A DNA stretch of 64,000 nt, taken from positions 1 to 64,000 of the forward strand of contig NZ_CALSFO010000004.1 in assembly GCF_943736975.1 (NCBI RefSeq), in the 5' to 3' direction. Made by a program: the position numbers and the translations under genes. The notes beneath the pieces were generated by a model. The model saw nothing but the letters and a program-made list of their open reading frames with translations, made no database searches and was not told where the DNA came from. The stretch comes from Streptococcus sp. Marseille-Q0941 (GTDB taxonomy: Bacteria; Bacillota; Bacilli; Lactobacillales; Streptococcaceae). Shown here in pieces: positions 1 through 6,004 of this stretch (position 1 is its first letter; each line of letters opens with the position of its first letter).

Positions 1-229
1 GAATCAAACCGAGCAAACCTAAAATCTCTTTACTAGGAATATAATTTAAGACAAATGCAAAAAGTAAACTTAGCAATATTAGACTAACAGAGCCTAGAAA
101 TTGTCCTAAATAGATGTTAATGATGTCTTTTCTGCTTTTTCTTTTGGCAAAAAATAACATTAGGATAATAAGTAAGTCTACGGCTGTCCCAGAATACAGG
201 ATTATTGAAGTAACAACATTTTGAATCAT
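1..229 (-). CDS. cadD: CadD-type cadmium resistance transporter, N-terminal part
   Basis: The reverse strand reads from an ATG at 229 (after a TGAGGTG ribosome binding site at 233-239) as MIQNVVTSIILYSGTAVDLL, then a basic loop (KRKSRKD) and a second hydrophobic segment, and runs open off the window edge. I recognise this as the N-terminus of the CadD/LysE-like family of cadmium-resistance membrane proteins found on mobile elements of staphylococci and streptococci; full members are about 200 residues. About 76 codons are visible with two membrane helices. A CadX-type regulator often accompanies it but would lie outside the window. It sits beside a relic integration site, so it is probably cargo of an integrated element. 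Confidence 0.85.
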   Translation of the reverse strand, partial: MIQNVVTSIILYSGTAVDLLIILMLFFAKRKSRKDIINIYLGQFLGSVSLILLSLLFAFVLNYIPSKEILGLLGLI

Positions 230-340
230 AAAACACCTCATTCAAATATATTTTTGAATGAATTTTAACATTAAACTTTGTAGATGTCAACTTCAGCTCC
301 ATCAAAATATAGATAAGAAGGTAGTGTACCAAACATTAAA

Positions 341-371
341 AAGCCCTGTCATCGAAATGATAGCAGGGCTT
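341..371 (-). terminator. Hairpin terminator, reverse strand
   Basis: AAGCCCTG (341-348) pairs with CAGGGCTT (364-371), with extra pairing TCAT/ATGA inside. On the reverse strand the stem is followed by TTTTTAATG, so it reads as an intrinsic terminator in that direction. It would stop transcription coming from the right towards cadD. Confidence 0.6.
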
Positions 372-406
372 AACTTCAATATCCAGATGATATATTTATC
401 TAAAAA

Positions 407-426
407 AGGTAGAGAAAAAGGTAGAG
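407..426. repeat. Paired 12-bp-period repeats, possible integrase arm sites (left element)
   Basis: AGGTAGAG occurs at 407-414 and 419-426, a period of exactly 12 bp. The layout matches the pair ATGTAGTC/ATGTAGTC at 11711-11730: same period, and 96 versus 97 bp to the rpmG-like stop codon. I infer these are diverged arm-type binding sites of a tyrosine integrase at the right end of an element lying to the left. Confidence 0.5.
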
Positions 427-470
427 TTTGGACTGAAATATAGTGGAATGTATTGAAATCGAAAAAAAGA

Positions 471-495
471 AAAAACGCTTAAAATCAGCGTTTTT
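471..495. terminator. Bidirectional hairpin terminator
   Basis: AAAAACGCT (471-479) pairs with AGCGTTTTT (487-495), so the stem ends in a U-run on either strand. A degenerate form of the same structure (…CGCCTAAAATCAAGG…) lies at the matching distance downstream of the real rpmG, around 11780. Confidence 0.65.
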
Positions 496-521
496 CTTCT
501 ATATTGATTCGTATTGAATGC

Positions 522-545
522 TTACTTAACCTCAGTAAAGGTTGT
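522..545 (-). other. Relic copy of the rpmG 3' end (att site)
   Basis: On the reverse strand this reads ...F-T-E-V-K-stop, the same last codons as intact rpmG (stop at 11827). Positions 522-539 match 11827-11844 at 15 of 18 bases. Flanking DNA to the left resembles the DNA downstream of the real rpmG. Integrases that use the 3' end of a gene leave such a partial copy at the far end of the element, so I read it as an att site between two stacked elements. Confidence 0.65.
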
Positions 546-606
546 GAATGTTATTTTAGCACCCTTTAAACGCCGTTATGTCAACATTTTTAGATTGTTC
601 TATAGA

Positions 607-630
607 AAATGTAGTCATAAATGTAGTCAT
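607..630. repeat. Paired ATGTAGTC repeats, integrase-proximal arm sites
   Basis: ATGTAGTC at 609-616 and 621-628, period 12 bp, just downstream of the integrase stop codon. The identical pair recurs at 11711-11730 next to rpmG. Tandem repeats beside int and at the opposite end of an element are typical of arm-type binding sites of tyrosine recombinases; the role here is inferred. Confidence 0.6.
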
Positions 631-634
631 TTTG

Positions 635-877
635 CTATGCCGTCAATTTCGCAATTTCTTTGAGGTAGATTTCAACTGCTTCTGCTTTCTTTTTCGGTGC
701 CAATTCAGCGTAAGTGTCCATTGTCGTTTTAATCGATTTATGGCCCATTCTTGTCTGGAGTTCTTTCCAGTTCGCACCAGCATTCAGCATTAAAGAAGCA
801 TGTGTATGACGGAAAAGGTGAAAACCATAGTTTGGTAGTTCAAGCTCAGTCAAACGCTTTTTAAGCGTTGTTTTGAA
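635..877 (-). pseudogene. int: Tyrosine integrase, C-terminal remnant
   Basis: About 80 codons of the catalytic end of a phage/ICE-type tyrosine recombinase: HLFRHTHASLML (H-x-x-R box), MGHKSIKTTMDTYAEL with the GH and the Tyr nucleophile, and a normal C-terminus. Everything upstream is missing: the frame is closed by a TAA at 878-880, so the arm-binding domain, the core-binding domain and the first catalytic Arg are gone. No plausible start codon is present beyond an internal TTG. It lies next to a relic att site and paired repeats, as expected for int at an element end. It is almost certainly inactive, and identifies the region as a decayed mobile element. Confidence 0.9.
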
Positions 878-929
878 TTAACGCAACTAATGAGAGAGTT
901 AACAGATATAATATAAATTCAGGAAATTA

Positions 930-962
930 AAACAGCCGAGGGTAATCCTTTCGGCTGTTTTT
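930..962. terminator. Hairpin terminator
   Basis: AAACAGCCGA (930-939) pairs with TCGGCTGTTT (951-960), followed by TT on the plus strand and by an A/T-rich run on the other. It lies downstream of the activase gene at 1032-1808 and can end that reverse-strand transcript. Confidence 0.75.
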
Positions 963-1031
963 GATGGGGAAACTAAAGTGTAATGCTATGCTTGCTATAT
1001 GCAAATAGCTAGAGCAGTTCAAGGAGATAGA

Positions 1032-1808
1032 CTAGAAATAGCAATTAATATGATGGTTCAGAAATACCTTTTGATAATCAATGAGATCTTCAGGATGAAG
1101 TGCGCCAACTCCATCCATTTCATATTTCCGATTTAATAAACGATATTTGTTTTCACCAAATTGATGAAAAGGTAGTAGTTGAACTTGGTCGATATTTAAT
1201 GAGTTAAATAGAGTAGCGAATTCTTCTGCATCCTCTAAACTATTATTAAAATCAGGAATAACAGGGATTCTTAAAACGATAGTTTTATTGTGAGAAAAAG
1301 CATAATGAATGTTTTTAATAATCATTTGATTAAAGACCCCGGTCACTTTTTTATGTTTTATAGAATTATAATGTTTTAAGTCGGTGTAGATAAAATCTAC
1401 ATATTGGATTAAATCAATAAATTTTTCATGATCAACAAAGGCAGTAGTTTCAATTGCTGTATGTATGTGATGCTCTTTAGCTGATTTTAAGATAGCTTTA
1501 GCAAATTCAAACTGAGCAAATATTTCACCTCCAGATAAAGTTAAACCTCCACCGGATTCTTCGTAAAATTCTTTGTCTTTTAATACCTCTGTAATAATTT
1601 CTTCTACAGTTTTTTCTTCACCGACTAAAGTGAACTTCTCACGTTGAGCATCTTTCATTTTTTCAGGTTTCATTCTTTGAGATTCAGGATTAGAACACCA
1701 TGGGCAGCACAGAGGACATCCTTTTAAAAAAACAGTTGTACGAATGCCTGGACCGTCATGAATTGAAAAGTGTTGAATATTAAAAATAATTCCTTTAGAT
1801 ACTTCCAT
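1032..1808 (-). CDS. Glycyl-radical enzyme activating protein (radical SAM)
   Basis: 258-residue radical SAM activase. The cluster motif CPLCCPWC gives C31-x3-C35-x2-C38, followed by SNPESQ and the GGE motif (LTLSGGE) typical of PflA-like activases. It lacks the extra ferredoxin-like insert found in many activases of dehydratase-type glycyl radical enzymes. It uses S-adenosylmethionine to install the glycyl radical in a partner enzyme, here most likely the one at 6005-8443 encoded on the opposite strand. ATG at 1808 follows a GAGGAGGAAC ribosome binding site. It is transcribed divergently from the DeoR gene, with a shared operator at 1849-1875. S. pneumoniae has the same gene set, as I remember it, next to leuS rather than rpmG. 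Confidence 0.93.
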   Translation of the reverse strand: MEVSKGIIFNIQHFSIHDGPGIRTTVFLKGCPLCCPWCSNPESQRMKPEKMKDAQREKFTLVGEEKTVEEIITEVLKDKEFYEESGGGLTLSGGEIFAQFEFAKAILKSAKEHHIHTAIETTAFVDHEKFIDLIQYVDFIYTDLKHYNSIKHKKVTGVFNQMIIKNIHYAFSHNKTIVLRIPVIPDFNNSLEDAEEFATLFNSLNIDQVQLLPFHQFGENKYRLLNRKYEMDGVGALHPEDLIDYQKVFLNHHINCYF

Positions 1809-1833
1809 AATAGTTCCTCCTCTTCATAATTCT

Positions 1834-1862
1834 ATCGTATCACAAAAACGAAAGAAAAACAA
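1834..1862 (-). promoter_or_regulatory. Activase promoter
   Basis: Reverse-strand -35 TTGTTT (1857-1862), 17-bp spacer, -10 TACGAT (1834-1839). The DeoR-type operator half-site at 1849-1854 lies inside the spacer. Confidence 0.6.
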
Positions 1863-1875
1863 TTACGAACGAAAG
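1849..1875. promoter_or_regulatory. Putative DeoR operator in the divergent promoter region
   Basis: Direct repeat CGAAAG at 1849-1854 and 1870-1875, spaced 21 bp start to start (two helical turns). The same arrangement with the same 21-bp spacing recurs at 5965-5991 before the glycyl radical enzyme gene. It sits between the two divergent promoters, so binding would control both the activase and the DeoR gene itself. Confidence 0.65.
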
Positions 1876-1884
1876 TTTAATTTG

Positions 1885-1913
1885 TTGTTTTTTGCTATTT
1901 TTTTTGGTAGAAT
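1885..1913 (+). promoter_or_regulatory. DeoR-SorC regulator promoter
   Basis: -35 TTGTTT (1885-1890), 17-bp spacer, -10 TAGAAT (1908-1913) preceded by TTGG. The predicted start of transcription is about 10 bases before the ATG at 1930, so the leader is very short but still includes GGAGG (1919-1923). Confidence 0.55.
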
Positions 1914-1929
1914 AAAACGGAGGTGTAAA

Positions 1930-2676
1930 ATGAAAAGATTGGAACAAATTATTAAATTAGTATCAGAATATGAAAAGATTGATGTTAATACATTATCGGA
2001 AAAATTAAATGTATCGAAAGTAACGATTAGAAAAGATTTAGATAAATTAGAGTCAAAAGGCTTATTACACAGAGAGCATGGATATGCTGTATTAAATAGT
2101 GGAGATGATCTAAACGTACGTTTGTCAATTAATTATGAAATTAAGAGAAAAATTGTTCAAGAAGCAGTTAAATTGGTGTCAGATAATGAAACAATAATGA
2201 TAGAATCTGGCTCAACCTGTGCTTTACTTGCTGAGGAAATTTGCAAGCAAAAAAGAAATGTCACTATTGTAACAAATTCATTTTTTATAGCAAATTTTGT
2301 GAGAGGTTATGATTCATGTCGTGTTATTGTTCTTGGTGGCGAGTTTCAGAAAGATTCACAGGTGACTGTAGGACCTTTATTAAAAGAAATGATACAGACT
2401 TTTCATGTGCGTCAAGCTTTTGTTGGGACAGATGGTTACGATAAAGAGATAGGCTTTACAGGAAAAGATTTAATGCGCAGTGAGGTAGTTCAATATATTT
2501 CAGCAACGTCGGATAAAGTCATTGTTCTAACTGACTCAAGTAAATTTGATAAAAGGGGTACAGTAAGAAGATTTGCTTTAAGTCAAGTCTATGAAGTAAT
2601 AACAGACGAAAAACTTTCTAAACAAAATATAGCTACATTAGAAAATGCTGGGATAATGGTTAAGGTGGTTTCGTAA
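1930..2676 (+). CDS. DeoR-family transcriptional regulator
   Basis: 248 residues from ATG 1930, which follows GGAGG by 6 bases; an upstream TTG start at 1882 would add a leader with no ribosome binding site. The N-terminal HTH matches the DeoR signature (VSKVTIRKDLDKLESKGLL, residues about 30-50), and the C-terminal half is a DeoRC phosphosugar-sensing domain (ESGSTCALLAEEI, VTNS, GGE, GTDG, TDSSKF). Such proteins are usually repressors relieved by a sugar phosphate. It is followed after 12 bp by a second regulator and lies divergent to the activase gene. The CGAAAG repeats at 1849-1875 and 5965-5991 are its likely operators. Confidence 0.93.
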   Translation: MKRLEQIIKLVSEYEKIDVNTLSEKLNVSKVTIRKDLDKLESKGLLHREHGYAVLNSGDDLNVRLSINYEIKRKIVQEAVKLVSDNETIMIESGSTCALLAEEICKQKRNVTIVTNSFFIANFVRGYDSCRVIVLGGEFQKDSQVTVGPLLKEMIQTFHVRQAFVGTDGYDKEIGFTGKDLMRSEVVQYISATSDKVIVLTDSSKFDKRGTVRRFALSQVYEVITDEKLSKQNIATLENAGIMVKVVS

Positions 2677-2688
2677 GAGGTTAAGTAT

Positions 2689-3660
2689 ATGAATCAAGAT
2701 AGGAATAAACTGCTTTCTAAAATTGCTTATCTGTATTATATTGAAAACTTAAATCAGTCACAAATAGCAGCAAAATTAGGAATTTATAGAACCTCTATTA
2801 GTAGAATGTTAACAGAAGCAAGGAATGCAGGTATTGTTAAAATTGAAATAGAGAATTTTGATACAAATATGTTTAAGTTGGAAAATTATGTAAAAGAAAA
2901 ATATAGTCTGGAAAGTTTAGAAATTATTCCAAATGAATTTGATGATACTCCAACAATTTTATCTAAAAGAGTTTCTCAAGTTGCAGCAGGTGTTCTTAGG
3001 AATCTAATTGATGATAACATGAAAATTGGCTTTTCTTGGGGGAAAAGTTTAAGTAATTTAGTAGATTTAATTCACAGCAAAAGTGTCCGAAATGTTCACT
3101 TCTATCCTCTAGCAGGTGGTCCTAGTCACATACACGCTAAATACCATGTGAATACACTGATTTATGAAATGTCTCGAAAATTTCATGGAGAGTGTACATT
3201 TATGAATGCAACGATTGTGCAAGAAAGTAAATTGTTAGCAGATGGTATTTTGCAATCAAGATATTTTGAAGATTTGAAAAATAGTTGGAAAGATTTAGAT
3301 ATAGCTGTGGTCGGGATTGGTGATTTTAGTAATAGAGGAAAACATCAATGGTTAGACATGCTTACAGAGGATGACTTTAAAGAATTGACAGAAGTTAAAA
3401 CTGTAGGAGAAATTTGTTGTCGATTTTTTGATTCAAAAGGTAAAGAAGTCTATGAAAACTTACAGGAAAGAACGATAGCAATCTCTTTGGAAGCTATAAA
3501 AAATATTCCTAAAAGTTTAGCTGTTGCTTACGGTGATACCAAGGTATCTGCGATTCTTTCTGTTTTACGTGCTACTTTAGTAAATCATTTGATTACAGAT
3601 AAAAATACAATTTTAAAAGTTTTGGAAGAAGATGGTGATTTTACTTTTCGAAATATTTGA
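2689..3660 (+). CDS. SorC-family sugar-binding transcriptional regulator
   Basis: 323 residues. The N-terminal HTH includes YYIENLNQSQIAAKLGIYRT then SISRMLTEARNAGIV, typical of SorC/CggR-like regulators. The rest is a sugar-isomerase-like binding domain with GFSWGKSL and FYPLAGG phosphate-binding loops and a C-terminal AVAYGDTKVSAILSVLR helix. These proteins bind phosphorylated sugar effectors and act as activators or repressors. It is co-transcribed with the DeoR gene and precedes the PTS operon. Palindromes with core ACATTTGTG at 3717-3728 and 5859-5894 lie upstream (about -70 to -95) of the two metabolic promoters, a position that suits an activator. Confidence 0.9.
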   Translation: MNQDRNKLLSKIAYLYYIENLNQSQIAAKLGIYRTSISRMLTEARNAGIVKIEIENFDTNMFKLENYVKEKYSLESLEIIPNEFDDTPTILSKRVSQVAAGVLRNLIDDNMKIGFSWGKSLSNLVDLIHSKSVRNVHFYPLAGGPSHIHAKYHVNTLIYEMSRKFHGECTFMNATIVQESKLLADGILQSRYFEDLKNSWKDLDIAVVGIGDFSNRGKHQWLDMLTEDDFKELTEVKTVGEICCRFFDSKGKEVYENLQERTIAISLEAIKNIPKSLAVAYGDTKVSAILSVLRATLVNHLITDKNTILKVLEEDGDFTFRNI

Positions 3661-3670
3661 TGTGAGTGAA

Positions 3671-3702
3671 AATGATAGACTGATATCAGTTTATCATTTT
3701 TT
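3671..3702 (+). terminator. Terminator after the regulator pair
   Basis: AATGATA-ACTGAT stem (from 3671) pairs with ATCAGT-TATCATT (to 3698), followed by TTTTATTTTTT. Confidence 0.8.
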
Positions 3703-3716
3703 ATTTTTTGACACAT

Positions 3717-3728
3717 GCACATTTGTGC
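3717..3728. promoter_or_regulatory. Putative SorC operator upstream of the PTS promoter
   Basis: Perfect palindrome GCACATTTGTGC. The core ACATTTGTG is repeated twice before the glycyl radical enzyme promoter (5859-5894). It lies about 85-95 bp upstream of the predicted PTS transcription start. Confidence 0.6.
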
Positions 3729-3775
3729 TTGAATAAATAAAAGTAGTCTATATGTTGTTTTTTGATTGACAAGTT

Positions 3776-3804
3776 TTTCATGTAGTTGTATTCTAGAGTT
3801 GCAA
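3776..3804 (+). promoter_or_regulatory. PTS operon promoter
   Basis: -35 TTGACA (3776-3781), 17-bp spacer, -10 TATTCT (3799-3804). Predicted start near 3811, giving a leader of about 55 bases to the IIA gene. A second TTGACA at 3708-3713 overlaps the palindrome region but has no good -10. Confidence 0.65.
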
Positions 3805-3865
3805 AAGAAAATTTTAAAATTTCAAATGAAAAAAGCTTTTTACATAGTGAAATGAGGAGGAGTTT

Positions 3866-4186
3866 ATGGAAATTATCGTTCCAGATCAAATTATCATGGG
3901 TTTAATTTTATATGCTGGTGATGCGAAACAACATATATATAAAGCATTAGAATATATCAAAAACGGGACATGTGAACGGTGTGAAGAAGAAATCCAGTTA
4001 GCTGATGCAGCCTTATTAGAAGCCCATAATCTACAAACAAAATTTTTAGCACAGGAAGCATCTGGTACAAAGACAGAAATTTCTGCTCTCTTTGTCCATT
4101 CACAAGATCATCTTATGACTAGTATGACGGAGATTAATTTAATCAAAGAAATTATTAGTTTAAGAAAAGAACTTCATGAAAAATAA
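3866..4186 (+). CDS. PTS lactose/cellobiose-type IIA component
   Basis: 106 residues of the IIA-Lac/Chb fold. His78 and Asp81 in FVHSQDHLM match the phosphorylated His and the metal-binding Asp of characterised IIA-Lac trimers. It receives phosphate from HPr and passes it to IIB (4232-4540). ATG 3866 follows GAGGAGGAG. Its genomic partners (regulators, IIB, IIC, glycyl radical enzyme) show it serves one sugar-specific uptake system; the sugar cannot be told from this domain. Confidence 0.93.
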   Translation: MEIIVPDQIIMGLILYAGDAKQHIYKALEYIKNGTCERCEEEIQLADAALLEAHNLQTKFLAQEASGTKTEISALFVHSQDHLMTSMTEINLIKEIISLRKELHEK

Positions 4187-4231
4187 TACTAGAGTATTAT
4201 CATCGTTATTAACATAGAGGAGGAAAATAGA

Positions 4232-4540
4232 ATGGTGAAGATTGGTTTGTTTTGTGCGGCAGGATTTTCTACCGGTATGCTTGTGAATAATATGAAAATT
4301 GCAGCGCAATCTAGTGGAGTTGAAGCAGAAATAGAGGCGTTTTCTCAGTCCAAATTAGCTGATTATGCGTCAAATATAGATGTTGCACTATTGGGTCCAC
4401 AAGTTGCTTATACATTAGATAAATCAAAAGAAATTTGTGATAAGTTTAATATTCCGATAGCAGTTATTCCGATGATGGACTATGGTATGTTAGATGGGAA
4501 AAAAGTATTAGATTTAGCCCTATCTTTAATTAGTGGGTAA
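4232..4540 (+). CDS. PTS lactose/cellobiose-type IIB component
   Basis: 102 residues. The N-terminal loop FCAAGFSTGMLV carries the phosphorylated cysteine (Cys8), characteristic of IIB-Lac/Chb; the rest alternates beta strands and helices of this small fold (LLGPQVAY, IPMMDYGMLDG). It transfers phosphate from IIA to the sugar bound by IIC. ATG 4232 follows GGAGGAAAATAGA. The stop codon is 16 bases before the IIC start. Confidence 0.93.
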   Translation: MVKIGLFCAAGFSTGMLVNNMKIAAQSSGVEAEIEAFSQSKLADYASNIDVALLGPQVAYTLDKSKEICDKFNIPIAVIPMMDYGMLDGKKVLDLALSLISG

Positions 4541-4556
4541 GAAAAGGAGATTTGTT

Positions 4557-5846
4557 ATGGCAAAGATAGATGTTCAAAAGATTATTGCACCGATGATGAA
4601 GTTTGTTAATATGCGTGGCATTATTGCTCTAAAAGATGGTATGTTAGCAATTTTGCCATTGACAGTAGTTGGTAGTTTATTCTTGATTATGGGACAATTG
4701 CCGTTTGAAGGATTAAATAAGAGTATTGCTAGTGTTTTTGGAGCTAATTGGACAGAGCCGTTTATGCAAGTATATTCAGGAACTTTTGCTATTATGGGTC
4801 TAATTTCTTGTTTTTCAATTGCCTATTCTTATGCTAAGAATAGCGGAGTAGAGGCTTTACCAGCGGGGGTTCTATCTGTATCTGCATTCTTTATTTTGCT
4901 AAGATCATCTTATATCCCTAAACAAGGTGAGGCGATTGGGGACGCTATTAGTAAAGTTTGGTTTGGAGGTCAAGGGATTATTGGTGCTATCATTATAGGT
5001 TTGGTAGTAGGAAGTATTTATACCTTCTTTATAAAGAGAAAAATTGTTATTAAGATGCCAGAACAAGTTCCACAAGCTATTGCGAAACAGTTTGAAGCAA
5101 TGATTCCAGCATTTGTAATTTTCTTATTTTCTATGATTGTATATATTTTAGCGAAGTCACTGACTAATGGCGGAACATTCATAGAAATGATTTATTCTGC
5201 TATTCAAGTTCCATTGCAAGGTTTAACTGGATCGTTGTATGGTGCGATTGGAATTGCATTCTTCATATCATTTTTGTGGTGGTTTGGTGTTCATGGACAA
5301 TCGGTAGTAAATGGAGTAGTGACAGCTCTGCTTTTATCTAATCTTGATGCTAATAAAGCTATGCTAGCCTCTGGTAATCTATCATTAGAAAATGGAGCAC
5401 ATATTGTTACTCAACAGTTTTTAGATTCATTTTTAATTCTATCTGGCTCAGGGATTACGTTTGGTCTTGTAGTTGCGATGCTTTTTGCAGCAAAATCGAA
5501 ACAGTACCAAGCGTTAGGGAAAGTAGCAGCTTTTCCAGCAATATTTAACGTAAATGAGCCAGTTGTATTTGGATTTCCAATTGTTATGAATCCAGTTATG
5601 TTTATACCTTTCATTCTTGTTCCTGTACTTGCAGCTGTTATAGTATATGGAGCTATTGCAACAGGTTTTATGCAACCATTTTCAGGGGTCACATTACCTT
5701 GGAGTACCCCAGCTATTATATCTGGATTTATGGTTGGTGGATGGCAAGGAGTTATTACTCAGCTGGTGATATTAGCGATGTCTACATTGGTTTATTTCCC
5801 ATTCTTTAAAGTACAGGATCGTTTAGCGTATCAGAATGAAGTTTGA
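4557..5846 (+). CDS. PTS lactose/cellobiose-type IIC permease
   Basis: 429 residues from ATG 4557 (AAAGGAG six bases upstream); an in-frame GTG at 4533 overlaps the IIB stop and has no ribosome binding site. A polytopic membrane protein of about ten helices, with the family landmarks WWFGVHGQSVVNG (substrate-binding loop with His) and NVNEPVVFGFPIVMNP. It forms the sugar channel and phosphorylates substrate during import, delivering a sugar 6-phosphate to the cytosol. The family covers cellobiose, lactose, chitobiose and related sugars; linkage to the glycyl radical enzyme suggests a less usual substrate such as 1,5-anhydroglucitol, which is an inference only. Confidence 0.92.
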   Translation: MAKIDVQKIIAPMMKFVNMRGIIALKDGMLAILPLTVVGSLFLIMGQLPFEGLNKSIASVFGANWTEPFMQVYSGTFAIMGLISCFSIAYSYAKNSGVEALPAGVLSVSAFFILLRSSYIPKQGEAIGDAISKVWFGGQGIIGAIIIGLVVGSIYTFFIKRKIVIKMPEQVPQAIAKQFEAMIPAFVIFLFSMIVYILAKSLTNGGTFIEMIYSAIQVPLQGLTGSLYGAIGIAFFISFLWWFGVHGQSVVNGVVTALLLSNLDANKAMLASGNLSLENGAHIVTQQFLDSFLILSGSGITFGLVVAMLFAAKSKQYQALGKVAAFPAIFNVNEPVVFGFPIVMNPVMFIPFILVPVLAAVIVYGAIATGFMQPFSGVTLPWSTPAIISGFMVGGWQGVITQLVILAMSTLVYFPFFKVQDRLAYQNEV

Positions 5847-5858
5847 TAAATGTAAAAA

Positions 5859-5894
5859 ACATTTGTGTATTATCATTAAACACACATTTGTGCT
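5859..5894. promoter_or_regulatory. Putative SorC operator before the glycyl radical enzyme
   Basis: Two copies of ACATTTGTG (about 5859-5867 and 5884-5892), the second inside the partial palindrome CACATTTGTG. Same core as the palindrome at 3717-3728. The second copy lies about 75-85 bp upstream of the predicted transcription start. Confidence 0.5.
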
Positions 5895-5930
5895 AAAAAT
5901 TAGGGAGTTAAAGTTTTTCTAGTTAAAAGC

Positions 5931-5959
5931 TTGAAATTCTCTAAAAAATTAGGTATTAT
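5931..5959 (+). promoter_or_regulatory. Promoter of the glycyl radical enzyme-talC-gldA operon
   Basis: -35 TTGAAA (5931-5936), 17-bp spacer, -10 TATTAT (5954-5959). Predicted start near 5966, exactly at the left half of the DeoR-type operator (5965-5991). Confidence 0.65.
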
Positions 5960-5964
5960 ATTTT

Positions 5965-5991
5965 CGAAAGAAACAAAAATATTTTCGAAAG
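5965..5991. promoter_or_regulatory. Putative DeoR operator at the operon start
   Basis: Direct repeat CGAAAG at 5965-5970 and 5986-5991, 21 bp apart, each preceded by TTTT. Spacing and core match 1849-1875. Its position at +1 to about +26 is typical of a repressor site. Confidence 0.65.
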
Positions 5992-6004
5992 AAAGGTGCT
6001 TACG

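Noticed and set aside
258-443. Open frame of 61 codons over the terminators and repeats
   Set aside because: No ribosome binding site, spans two hairpins and the paired repeats, no protein-like composition.
5996-6004. GTG start for the glycyl radical enzyme
   Set aside because: It falls inside the ribosome binding site region of the ATG at 6005.
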